A stretch of 64,000 bases of DNA, from the NCBI RefSeq assembly GCF_001761325.1, contig NZ_CP017478.1, positions 688,001-752,000 on the forward strand, in the 5' to 3' direction. The position numbers were made by a program, and so were the translations under genes. Shown piece after piece: positions 7,205 to 15,466 of this stretch (position 1 is the stretch's first letter; every line of letters begins with the position of its first letter). The stretch comes from Urechidicola croceus. Lineage in GTDB: Bacteria; Bacteroidota; Bacteroidia; Flavobacteriales; Flavobacteriaceae. The notes beneath the pieces were generated by a model. It searched no databases and had not been told where the DNA came from. It worked only from the letters and a program-made list of their open reading frames with translations.

Positions 7205-8362
7205 TTAATCTATTTTTTTTCTTTCAAGACTTAATCTTTCTAAATCACTTGGATGTATTTTTATTCCATTTTTTTTAATTAAATCTGGTTTTGTTGCAAT
7301 TGCAAATAATGAAATGAATGCATAATCTTGCCAAGGTTTCGGTTCTTCTTTTCCACTAATTTTAAACCCTTCAAAAGGGTCAAGTGGCATTTCAGTTATT
7401 TCACATATGTTCCAATAATTAGTGCTTTCAAAAAGCTCTATAGGTTCTGCAACAATTAAATCTTTAAATTCTGTTTTCTCAATTAATAACGAAACTCTTG
7501 AATTAGCATCTAAACTGGCAAGGTTTTCATTAGTGATTTCTTCAAAAACATCATTTACTCTATCATTCCACCATCTATTCCAACTTGTATGAAAAACTCC
7601 ATCATACTTGGCTTTAGAAAAATGTTTATCGATAAATGCATTCCAACATCCTACATTTTTAGACATATCAACACCTAATCTGGCGGCTAGTGTACGTTCA
7701 TTAATTAACAAACCTGTAGGTTGCACAATATCTTTGAATATTACTCTAGCTATTTCATGAGTAGGTGGATTATCTTCAATAATGAATCTTGATAAAATTC
7801 TTTGGTCTAATTCATTATAATCTCTACCTAAAGAAGTAGAAAAATCTTTTTTGTTTTTATTTAACATCTGATAACCACCAATTAAAGAAACTATTTTATT
7901 AATTGTTTCTTCATCAATATCATCTTTTAAAAAAGTCCAATCAAATAAATCATGACTTGTAAAATCTCTATTAAAAGAATCTTTTACTTTATCTTCTGTT
8001 GAGCACAAAATAATTGGTAAATCAGGTATTTCACCTTCTGAAGCTAAAGTTCTGATCATTTGTGCTAAAGGAGGAGCTTGATATCTTACTTTAAATTTTT
8101 TTTCATCATCATTAGCCTTTTTTTCTTCACTACCTTTTCCTTCTATAGCTGAATCCTCTTCTTGAGGACCATCCAGTTGTAAATCTAAAATTAAAGCATC
8201 ACAACTTTTAAGTTCTTCAATTAATCTATCTAACTCTTTTTCAAAATTATATGGTTTGTTTAAGTTGATATCTAAAAGACCTGTTATCTCTAATTTATTT
8301 TTGTAAGGAATAGTTAAATCCTCTTTTTCATCATCTAAATAGAATACTTTATATTTACTCAT
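7205..8362 (-). CDS. Receiver-domain protein of module A
   Basis: A 385-residue protein with an N-terminal response-receiver-like domain: acidic pocket LDDEKED (residues 9-15), likely phospho-acceptor Asp60 in ALILDLQLDG, a Ser/Thr position in IILCSTEDK near 130 and a Lys in TFLKDD. A charged insert (GPQEEDSAIEGKGSEEKK) lies between the Asp and the next strand. The C-terminal 220 residues show no known DNA-binding output domain. It overlaps the upstream ATPase/kinase gene by 8 bases and abuts the next gene. The natural reading is that it receives a phosphate or a conformational signal from the double-GHKL protein and passes it to the effector. Confidence 0.8.
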   Translation of the reverse strand: MSKYKVFYLDDEKEDLTIPYKNKLEITGLLDINLNKPYNFEKELDRLIEELKSCDALILDLQLDGPQEEDSAIEGKGSEEKKANDDEKKFKVRYQAPPLAQMIRTLASEGEIPDLPIILCSTEDKVKDSFNRDFTSHDLFDWTFLKDDIDEETINKIVSLIGGYQMLNKNKKDFSTSLGRDYNELDQRILSRFIIEDNPPTHEIARVIFKDIVQPTGLLINERTLAARLGVDMSKNVGCWNAFIDKHFSKAKYDGVFHTSWNRWWNDRVNDVFEEITNENLASLDANSRVSLLIEKTEFKDLIVAEPIELFESTNYWNICEITEMPLDPFEGFKISGKEEPKPWQDYAFISLFAIATKPDLIKKNGIKIHPSDLERLSLERKKID

Positions 8363-10619
8363 AATCTTCTATGTTTGTTTTAGGCAATTCAATCCTTATA
8401 GTAGTTTTGTAATTTTCTTTTGGTTTAGTCACAAAAACCTCTCCTCCATAGCCTTCTATTATATCTTTAACTATTTTAAGACCTAAACCTGTTCCTGAAA
8501 GTTCCTCTAACTCTGATGAATTACTACCTGATGGATTACTAGTTGTATAAAATGCTTCAAAAATCTCATCCTCTTTATCTGGCGCAATACCAATACCATT
8601 ATCTGAAAATTCTAGATATACTTTATCTTTAATTTTCCCAGCTTCTATAGTAATCTTACCAGTAGTAGCTTTTTTGGCAATTGCCTTTTTTGCATTAGTA
8701 TAAAAGTTAAATAAGATTGAAGCCCATTCTGATGAATGCATTGGACAGGTAAATAAATTATATCCTATGAACTCTGGTTTTTCAAAATCAATATTGCTCC
8801 TTATTAAATCTGGTGTTATTATTTCTATAAAATTTGAAACGGGTTCTCTTAATTCTATAGGTTCCAATTCTCTATTTACATTTTTTGAAATAGCATCTTT
8901 AAAGAAAGAGGTATAAACAGTAAAAGCTTCAAGATTTTTTTGTAATCGAATACCAGCTTTTTTTCCTTCTGTATCTTTTATTAAATTGGTTAAAAATTCA
9001 GCATCATATTTAAAAGCAGGCTCATAATGATTAACTTCATGAACAAATTCGCCAATAGTCAGACCTAAACTTGCTAAAATTCTTAATAATTGTATTTCCT
9101 TAAGAAGTTCTTTTGCTTTTGCTTCTCTTTCCAAAGTTTCTTTTTCCTCAACTTCTTCTAACTCAACAAGCTTATCGTTAATAGTTTTTAATTTAATAGT
9201 AATATTACCTTTGTCGTCTTTACTAATTTCATCAAATTCTTTCTTTACTTCTTTTATTATTTCTTTGGTAGTTTTCTTATCCCAATCTTTTTGTCCAGCA
9301 GTTCCTTTTCTTTCTCTTACTTGAGAAATTTTAATAGCAACGTCGGTCAAAACTTTATAACCGAAATCTTTTAATTCTTTAAGGGAATTAGTTTCTAATA
9401 ATCCTTCTCTACTAGAAAGTTCTTGAAAATTATCACCATCCTTATCTATAACTTCTGTAAATCCAAAAAAATGAAGATTTGAATGAGGAGCAATAATACT
9501 TCTTCGTCTCGCTGAAGCATCTAAACCTAACCAATCATCATCTTTTTCTGCATAAGGTAAAACTCTAAACCCATTTCTATATAGCCTAACACCTCCATTT
9601 ACTTTAGCATTCTCTAATACATAAGTATTTACTGTTTTAGGAATAAATGAAGTATTGTTCGAATTATATATAAAATAATATGCTTTTAGATGTATGTTCT
9701 TTAAATCAAGATATTTATCTTCTCTATCTTTTTTACCGATTAAATAAACTTCTTCTGGAATAGAAAGTTTCTCGCTTTTAAATGAATAAAAACCTTGACC
9801 ATTTTCATCAACGTACGCCTCTATTTCAGCAAGTGCATGTTGAAAAAAGGCACTTTCTTCGTCAATAATAACATTCCCATTTCGGTAAAAGGTCGCTTTA
9901 AATCCAGGGTCATTTTTACTTTTTTCAAACCTGTCTGATAATGGAAAAGGTTGTAATAAGTCGGAAATGTATTTATAAGCTCTTTTTATCATGGTATCAG
10001 ACCAAGAATCTCTTACATTTTTTATAGTTAGAGTTGTACCTTCTTCTTTTTCTTTTTCTACTTCTTCAATTGTATTTGATATCAAAAGCAAATTAGAATC
10101 CATCTCATATTTATCCCAATCAATAGTCACCTTAAGTGCTTTATCTGATTTTAATGTTTGAGTAACTATTGTTAACTCTTGACCTATTCTTTGTGTTGCG
10201 AATCGACCAATTCCTTTTTGTCCTGCTCTAGTCCTATTGTATCTTGGAGATTTAGGATTGTGTATTTTATCACTAGATGAAATAGTCATAAAGCCTTTAA
10301 CCAACTGCTCTCTTGTCATTCCTAATCCAGAATCCTCAATTGTTAGTGTGCCTCCTGGTTTATCACAATCTTTAAAATATAAATCAACCGTTAATGCATC
10401 TGCATCATAAGAATTTTTGACTAATTCAGAAACAGCAGTTTCATGCCTTCCAACAAGTTCTTTTCCAAGTCTGTTTATAACACCAGCATCAACTGAAAAC
10501 CTAACATTCTCTTTATCAAATTCAGCTATAGATGAAGATAATTCAAGAATTTTTGAATAATTATGAGGCTCTTTTTCTAAAACTAATTCAAGCTTTTTTA
10601 TTAATTCTTTCTCTGTCAT
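8355..10619 (-). CDS. Double-GHKL protein: MutL/MORC-like ATPase fused to a kinase-like core
   Basis: A 754-residue protein with two Bergerat-fold ATP sites. The N-terminal one is of MutL/Hsp90/MORC type: ELVKNSYDADA (about 65-75), EDSGLGM (95-101) and GQKGIGRFA (133-141). A coiled-coil charged region (about 440-515) leads to a helix pair with GEFVHEVNH (His527), resembling a histidine-kinase phospho-acceptor. The second ATPase site is of kinase type: FNFYTNAKKAI (about 637-647), DNGIGIAP (673-680) and GTGLGLKIV (709-717). There is no signal peptide or membrane segment, so any signal sensed is cytoplasmic. It lies 1 base after the XRE gene and overlaps the receiver gene by 8. It is probably the sensor of module A. 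Confidence 0.85.
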   Translation of the reverse strand: MTEKELIKKLELVLEKEPHNYSKILELSSSIAEFDKENVRFSVDAGVINRLGKELVGRHETAVSELVKNSYDADALTVDLYFKDCDKPGGTLTIEDSGLGMTREQLVKGFMTISSSDKIHNPKSPRYNRTRAGQKGIGRFATQRIGQELTIVTQTLKSDKALKVTIDWDKYEMDSNLLLISNTIEEVEKEKEEGTTLTIKNVRDSWSDTMIKRAYKYISDLLQPFPLSDRFEKSKNDPGFKATFYRNGNVIIDEESAFFQHALAEIEAYVDENGQGFYSFKSEKLSIPEEVYLIGKKDREDKYLDLKNIHLKAYYFIYNSNNTSFIPKTVNTYVLENAKVNGGVRLYRNGFRVLPYAEKDDDWLGLDASARRRSIIAPHSNLHFFGFTEVIDKDGDNFQELSSREGLLETNSLKELKDFGYKVLTDVAIKISQVRERKGTAGQKDWDKKTTKEIIKEVKKEFDEISKDDKGNITIKLKTINDKLVELEEVEEKETLEREAKAKELLKEIQLLRILASLGLTIGEFVHEVNHYEPAFKYDAEFLTNLIKDTEGKKAGIRLQKNLEAFTVYTSFFKDAISKNVNRELEPIELREPVSNFIEIITPDLIRSNIDFEKPEFIGYNLFTCPMHSSEWASILFNFYTNAKKAIAKKATTGKITIEAGKIKDKVYLEFSDNGIGIAPDKEDEIFEAFYTTSNPSGSNSSELEELSGTGLGLKIVKDIIEGYGGEVFVTKPKENYKTTIRIELPKTNIEDYE

Positions 10620-10620
10620 T

Positions 10621-10821
10621 TTAATTATCAGTTTTGTTTGAAACTATTAAATCTGTAACATCAATATCCAGAATTTCAGCAACTTGGTTTAGAACTCCTA
10701 AAGTAGGTTGTCTTCTGTTTTGCACATAAGAGTTAACCATATTATAACTTTTACCTAACTTTTCAGCTAACCAAACTTGTTTAATACCTTTCTCTTCAAG
10801 TACCTCTTTAATACGATTCAT
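10621..10821 (-). CDS. XRE/Cro-type regulator of module A
   Basis: A 66-residue HTH_3 protein (KGIKQVWLAEKLGKSYNMVNS, then a recognition helix and the typical LGVLNQVAEILDIDVTDLI tail). It is the first gene of the minus-strand operon, with only one base before the next start. Small promoter-proximal XRE proteins often act as autorepressors that hold restriction or defence operons at a low level, and that is the likely role here. It has no partner toxin gene. Confidence 0.85.
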   Translation of the reverse strand: MNRIKEVLEEKGIKQVWLAEKLGKSYNMVNSYVQNRRQPTLGVLNQVAEILDIDVTDLIVSNKTDN

Positions 10822-10914
10822 TATACTAACGATTTTGAAGAATAAAAATAGTACTATTATTTAATTATATATCATATTTTGAGATAAAATTAAACCGTTA
10901 GTTTAATAGCCATT

Positions 10915-11061
10915 CCACACACATTACGCTTCCCTCCTACGTCGTCGCATAAAAAGTGTTCCATTAGCATTGTAGAAGAAACTTTTGAGAATAAATTTTT
11001 TTAAGAAACTGTAGTAACAACTTTCGCTTTTAACCAAAGCTCAAGTTACATAACGCAGAAC
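10915..11061. repeat. Repeat R2, copy 1, 5' of module A
   Basis: Similar to 14618-14822, with shared CCACACACATTAC at the left, CTCCTA.CGTCGT, AGAAACTGTAGTAA, ACTTTCGCTTTTA and AGTTACATAACGCAGAAC at the right. It lacks about 60 internal bases present in the other copy. Both copies lie upstream of a module's first gene, and both run straight into ATTATAGTACAAAT, the left end of R1. Confidence 0.75.
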
Positions 11062-11198
11062 ATTATAGTACAAATATATAGTAATTGCCGGATAGCCGTA
11101 TTTCAGGCTATTTAGCATAATATCAGATATAACGTCTTTAGACTTATATCGTCAGATATTATGTTAAAGGCAATTACGGCTTAAATTCTAGATTTTAT
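11062..11198. repeat. Structured 137-base repeat R1, copy 2
   Basis: About 97% identical to 3501-3637, with the same nested arms; the differences do not break the main stems. It is in direct orientation relative to copy 1, with module A between them (7,561 bases from start to start). Confidence 0.85.
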
Positions 11199-11570
11199 TA
11201 TGACTTAATATTAAATAAATACAAATGTTTATAATTTCTATATTCTGTATAATACCTCAATAGTTTTTAAATATACGATTCTCAGTAAATAGCATTTTGA
11301 TATTTAGCTTTAGATTTTTTTTAAAATTAGATTTTCGAAAATTTCATTATTCTATACTATTACTAATAAATTTTCAAATACGCGATTCTAAGCGTTTTAG
11401 ATTTTTACTATTTAATCCATTCCTCCATTACAATAATTATTAAATAAAAGTTGAAACTCTATTTAACATAATGTTTTACTTAATAAAGAATTCGACTTTA
11501 GAAGAATCATGAATACTTAAAACAGTATAAATACATGAACTAAACAATAATTCAAGGAATGTTACTAAAA

Positions 11571-11631
11571 CCCTAAAATATGGAGGACGCTCATTTCTCC
11601 TATTGTTTTAGTCAAAATTTTATGAGGTCAA
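11571..11631. repeat. Repeat R4, copy 2, at the 3' side of module B
   Basis: A 61-base relative of 4225-4281 with a small GGA insertion. It ends 3 bases before the stop codon of the NACHT gene on the minus strand, the same relative place as copy 1. Confidence 0.75.
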
Positions 11632-11634
11632 AAA

Positions 11635-14538
11635 CTAAAAATAGGCAATCTCCTTTTTATTTATCTCATCAATAACAAAGAATAAATTCTCAAATCTTTT
11701 AAATATTTGAGGTTCACTAATTGTTTTTATTTTATCAGCAAAACTGCCTTTACTTCCAGTTATTTCATAGAGACTATCAATTTCTAATTTAGTTAGCATT
11801 TTGTTTTCTTCCAAAAATTCTTTTTCAAAGTAATGCTCAATTTCAAAAAACTTAAACTCTTGTTTGGCTTGATTGTATTTAGCTAATTCATCTGGAATTG
11901 GTAAAATAATAGCATAAATATTTTTTGTCTTATGTTTTTTTACCACACCAGATTTAAATATTTCATAATCTTCATTTTTAAAACCATTAAACTCTTGATG
12001 TCCAGAAGCATCATTATCAAAAATACCAATAATTGTTTTATCTTGATATTTTCCATTATCCATTTCTTGTGATATGCTATTTAATGTTTTGGCCAATTCA
12101 TGTGTGCCTCCACCTTCTTTATTAGTTTTAATCTCACATGATTCTACGTTCCAATATGGTTCTGTATTACCTGTCAAAGCTTTAAAAGCTTGCATCATGT
12201 ATATTGCGTCAGTCTTCCCTTCGGTATAAATTTCTACACTTTTAATGGGTTTAATCGCTTCTAAACTAGTGAATCTAGTAACATCAACACCATTTTCAAG
12301 ATAATACTTGATGCCTTTTTGCATTTTCTGTAGACGGTTTTTTAATTTGTATCTGTCTTTTAATTCATCTTTGTTTTTTGGGTCTATAATATCAAGGCCA
12401 TTATCGAATAATAAAGCGAAAATTGGATTTGATAGAGTGTTTTTTCTTAAATAAAATAAATCTAATTTATCATTTTTATCAAATTTATCCGATGTTAAAG
12501 TTGCTCCTATGCAAAACAACTTATACTTTAAATTAACAATGTCACTAGCTAAACCAGTATCCTCAATTTTATCTAATTCCTTACTTAAATGGTCAAATGC
12601 TAATTTCAATGTATCTTCAAGGGTTTTAGAATTGAAATGATTGAAGAACCAAAAGAAGTTCATTAATGCAATATCAGTATCTCTTAAATTTTTAAATATT
12701 GGTAATGTTGATGATAATCGTTTAACATCTTGGTCAGCTTTTATTAACAGTTCCAATGATTTAATCACACCATCTTTTCTTAAATCAGAATCTGTAAGCC
12801 ATAAAGATTGTAAAATATAACCTAAACCTGAAGATGCTATTAACTCATCCTTTAGTTCTGTATATTTATCAACTCTTATCAATAGGTCTCTTAAAAAATC
12901 TGGCATGTCTTTAGTCCTACCAGTAAAAAATATAGCAGTATTTTGCCAACTAAATTTTGTGAAATTTTCAATTAGTGCTGGTACTAAATCTCGCCGCTGA
13001 TTAAAAATTTCTCTTGAAGCATAATATTCCATAAAATAATCATGCTTAAAATCTATTTTACCATTTTCATCCACATATAAAACACCTGTTCCCTCTGTCA
13101 AAGATTTAATAAGTTCTGGATAAACTTCATCTTTAATCGTTATATTCTTCCCTTTAAAAAACTTTTTTATATACAATTCAAACTCTTCAATCGATTTTCT
13201 TGTATTATTAAGATCTTCAATAATATCAACTGCATAAATTGATAATATTCTTTCTTTTATTGTTATATCAAGAAATTCCAAACTAGATTTGACGGATGTC
13301 CTTCCTAATAAAAAAATATTAAAATTATCATATATATCAGTTATTGTAGCCGGAATTTCATACTGTTTTTCTTCAAAAAGTATGGAGATTAACGATACAG
13401 TCAAAGGGGTTATTGGTATTTTTTCCAATATATTATTATCATTTAAAGTTACCCAAAGTTTATCAGATTTTTCTAAATTAAACCTAAAAAAAGTATCTAA
13501 AAATAATTTAACTTGATTCATATCAAAATTGCTTAAGTTAACTCTGACATGGTCATTTAATTGAAAACCTTCTACTAGATAATCGTAATTTCTTGTACCT
13601 ATAATAAAGCGTATACCGAATTCTTCTTTTAAATCATGTATTTCATTTAAAACCTTCAATTGATTTTCCCTTTCAAATTCATCAATAGAGTCAATAATTA
13701 AAATTATTTGATACTCACTATATATTCGTTCGATATCAAATTCTTTATAAATTTTTAGTAACTCATCATCTAAAATGTTTTTAATTTCAAATTTTGATTC
13801 AAGAATACTACTAGCTTTAATTATTACAGGTATATTCTTAAAAATTAGTTCTTTATTTTTTTCAATAAGCTCCTTTCCTATTTCTTTGAGTAATGTACTT
13901 TTTCCCGTACCAGCTTCTCCCGAAAGTATATAATTACCGGATTTAACGATTTTATCTTTGTTTACTCTACTTTTTGTTAATGTTTCTGTTTCAGTATCTT
14001 CTTTATATATATACAATTTTGGTTCAATAAATATTTCTAATAATTTATCATACTTATCATCCAATTTCAATAAACTTTTTAAGTGTTTATCTGCTTGAAC
14101 AGATTCATTAAAGCTAATTTCATATGGTTTTAAAAACGTGTCATTATGCGACCAAAAGTCTTCATAATAAAGGTTTATATTTTCAATTACTTCTTTTTTG
14201 CTCCAATATTCAATTACTGCCTTTGGGTTTTCATCATTTAACCAATTTTTAAAGTAATTTGAAAGTTTACTATCAGAAGTAACAACATATAACTGGTCGT
14301 ATTTAGCATTTTTTTTTTTTATTATTTCATCAATAGCTACGACTTTACCATTCAATTCACTTAAAGTAATTAAAAAACATATTTTTTGGTTTTTAAGGGC
14401 TGTTTTTTGATTGGCTTCAATTAAGTTATCTGAAACTCTATTTACACTTTCCAAACCCATTTTAACTAATAAGTCTTCTATTAGTTTCGAGAAGTCTCCA
14501 ACTTTATCTATAGTTTCAATAATTCTATTTTTGTTCAT
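11635..14538 (-). CDS. NACHT NTPase with C-terminal TOPRIM domain, putative antiphage protein
   Basis: A 967-residue soluble protein. The N-terminal 120 residues resemble a worn Mrr-like endonuclease fold (FSKLIEDLLVKMGLES at 16-31, YDQLYVVTSDSKLS at 80-93) but the catalytic Asp/Glu/Lys set is not evident. The NACHT core has Walker A GEAGTGKST (207-215) and Walker B ILIIDSIDEFE (279-289). A helical region of about 400 residues follows. From about 767 a TOPRIM domain appears: EIYTEGKTDAIYMM with the conserved Glu (773), and IIGIFDNDASG with the DxD pair (841-843). Similar NACHT proteins act as single-gene phage sensors. Here the TOPRIM domain could be the nuclease effector. It is a solo gene between repeats R4 and R2. 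Confidence 0.82.
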   Translation of the reverse strand: MNKNRIIETIDKVGDFSKLIEDLLVKMGLESVNRVSDNLIEANQKTALKNQKICFLITLSELNGKVVAIDEIIKKKNAKYDQLYVVTSDSKLSNYFKNWLNDENPKAVIEYWSKKEVIENINLYYEDFWSHNDTFLKPYEISFNESVQADKHLKSLLKLDDKYDKLLEIFIEPKLYIYKEDTETETLTKSRVNKDKIVKSGNYILSGEAGTGKSTLLKEIGKELIEKNKELIFKNIPVIIKASSILESKFEIKNILDDELLKIYKEFDIERIYSEYQIILIIDSIDEFERENQLKVLNEIHDLKEEFGIRFIIGTRNYDYLVEGFQLNDHVRVNLSNFDMNQVKLFLDTFFRFNLEKSDKLWVTLNDNNILEKIPITPLTVSLISILFEEKQYEIPATITDIYDNFNIFLLGRTSVKSSLEFLDITIKERILSIYAVDIIEDLNNTRKSIEEFELYIKKFFKGKNITIKDEVYPELIKSLTEGTGVLYVDENGKIDFKHDYFMEYYASREIFNQRRDLVPALIENFTKFSWQNTAIFFTGRTKDMPDFLRDLLIRVDKYTELKDELIASSGLGYILQSLWLTDSDLRKDGVIKSLELLIKADQDVKRLSSTLPIFKNLRDTDIALMNFFWFFNHFNSKTLEDTLKLAFDHLSKELDKIEDTGLASDIVNLKYKLFCIGATLTSDKFDKNDKLDLFYLRKNTLSNPIFALLFDNGLDIIDPKNKDELKDRYKLKNRLQKMQKGIKYYLENGVDVTRFTSLEAIKPIKSVEIYTEGKTDAIYMMQAFKALTGNTEPYWNVESCEIKTNKEGGGTHELAKTLNSISQEMDNGKYQDKTIIGIFDNDASGHQEFNGFKNEDYEIFKSGVVKKHKTKNIYAIILPIPDELAKYNQAKQEFKFFEIEHYFEKEFLEENKMLTKLEIDSLYEITGSKGSFADKIKTISEPQIFKRFENLFFVIDEINKKEIAYF

Positions 14539-14861
14539 ATTTATATACCGATGAAATTATTCAACTAAAATATAACTATTGAATTAAAAATGAACTATAA
14601 TTTAATTTAAATCCAATCCACACACATTACACTACTCTCCTATCGTCGTTTCGTGTAAAAAGTGTTTATTCACGCGCTATTATTTTATTAAGTATTCATG
14701 AATCTCGTGAAAAACTCGATTTCATTAACATTGCTGAAGTAACATTTTAGAATAATTTTTTTTAAGAAACTGTAGTAATAACTTTCGCTTTTATCCAAAA
14801 CTAAAGTTACATAACGCAGAACATTATAGTACAAATAATTCTTTTTACCTTATTAAAAACA
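14539..14861. other. 323-base spacer between module B and the TetR operon
   Basis: No gene. Repeat R2 copy 2 fills most of it. Its right end is followed by ATTATAGTACAAAT (14823-14836), the first 14 bases of R1, after which similarity to R1 stops and the TetR operon's 3' end begins. Confidence 0.7.
14618..14822. repeat. Repeat R2, copy 2, 5' of module B
   Basis: Longer form of the element at 10915-11061, with an internal stretch containing AAGTATTCATGAATC and CGATTTCATTAACATTG that is shared with 23121-23260. It runs into the R1 left-end sequence at 14823. Confidence 0.75.
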
Positions 14862-15464
14862 TTAATTGACTTTATAATATGAATTCAATAATTTCAACCC
14901 TTTAATTGAAACCAAACGATATAATAATAGTGAATGTAAAAAAACAAGAGCTTTTTTATTAACATTTGAATTGAATGAGTAATCATAATTAAAAATAATC
15001 TCAGTAATACTATCAAACGATTCACAAATTTCTTTAGCATCTAAATCACTTTTATAGAGTTCTTCATCTTTTCCTTTTCTAATATTATTTATTACAAAAG
15101 GCACCATTATTTCGGTCTTATACCTAAATACTTCTATATAATTATTAGAATGGTATTTTTTTAAATCTTTAATAAAAACTGGAGAAACAACATGTGTTAC
15201 ACCATTGATATATTCAAATAATCTAAATAATTCTTCTAAAGAGTTTAAAGAATTATCAGAAATTATTTTTAAAAACCCTTTCAGTTCTTCTACTTGTGAT
15301 TTAATTGTATGCATCAATAAATCATCCTTATTTTGAAAATATTTATAAATTGTTTTCTTTGAAACACTACATTTATTGGCAATATCATCCATTGTAATAC
15401 ACTGAATTCCAAATTTGAAAAACAAATCTAATGATTGACCAATAATTTCATCTCTTTTTTTCAA
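14862..15464 (-). CDS. TetR-family transcriptional regulator
   Basis: A 200-residue regulator. Residues 3-50 are the TetR HTH (IIGQSLDLFFKFGIQCITMDDIANKCSVSKKTIYKYF), followed by an all-helical ligand-binding domain without recognisable specificity residues. It is the last gene of the efflux operon, starting 2 bases after the patatin-like gene, so it probably represses the operon from its own mRNA. Its ligand would be expected to be a pump substrate. The operator should lie near the adaptor gene start, but I could not identify one. Confidence 0.88.
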   Translation of the reverse strand: MKKRDEIIGQSLDLFFKFGIQCITMDDIANKCSVSKKTIYKYFQNKDDLLMHTIKSQVEELKGFLKIISDNSLNSLEELFRLFEYINGVTHVVSPVFIKDLKKYHSNNYIEVFRYKTEIMVPFVINNIRKGKDEELYKSDLDAKEICESFDSITEIIFNYDYSFNSNVNKKALVFLHSLLLYRLVSIKGLKLLNSYYKVN

Positions 15465-15466
15465 TG

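Larger units (their letters stand above)
10822..11634. other. 813-base non-coding spacer between module A and module B
   Basis: No gene was found. It holds, in order, repeat R2 (10915-11061), a second copy of R1 abutting it directly (11062-11198), AT-rich sequence, a TTTAACATAAT word near 11460 and a second copy of R4 (11571-11631). The promoter for the XRE gene must lie near 10822-10900 on the minus strand, but I see no good match to a consensus. Confidence 0.7.

Noticed and set aside
4313-10821. Detocs or a standard type I/IIG restriction system
   Set aside because: Detocs has a membrane-free three-protein layout with a nucleosidase output, not seen here. Type I needs HsdR and HsdS, and type IIG needs a nuclease in the methyltransferase chain; none is visible.
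3501-14837. Calling the island a true integron array
   Set aside because: The repeats are arranged like cassettes, but no integrase was seen and the folded repeat lacks exact attC boxes, so only a resemblance is claimed.
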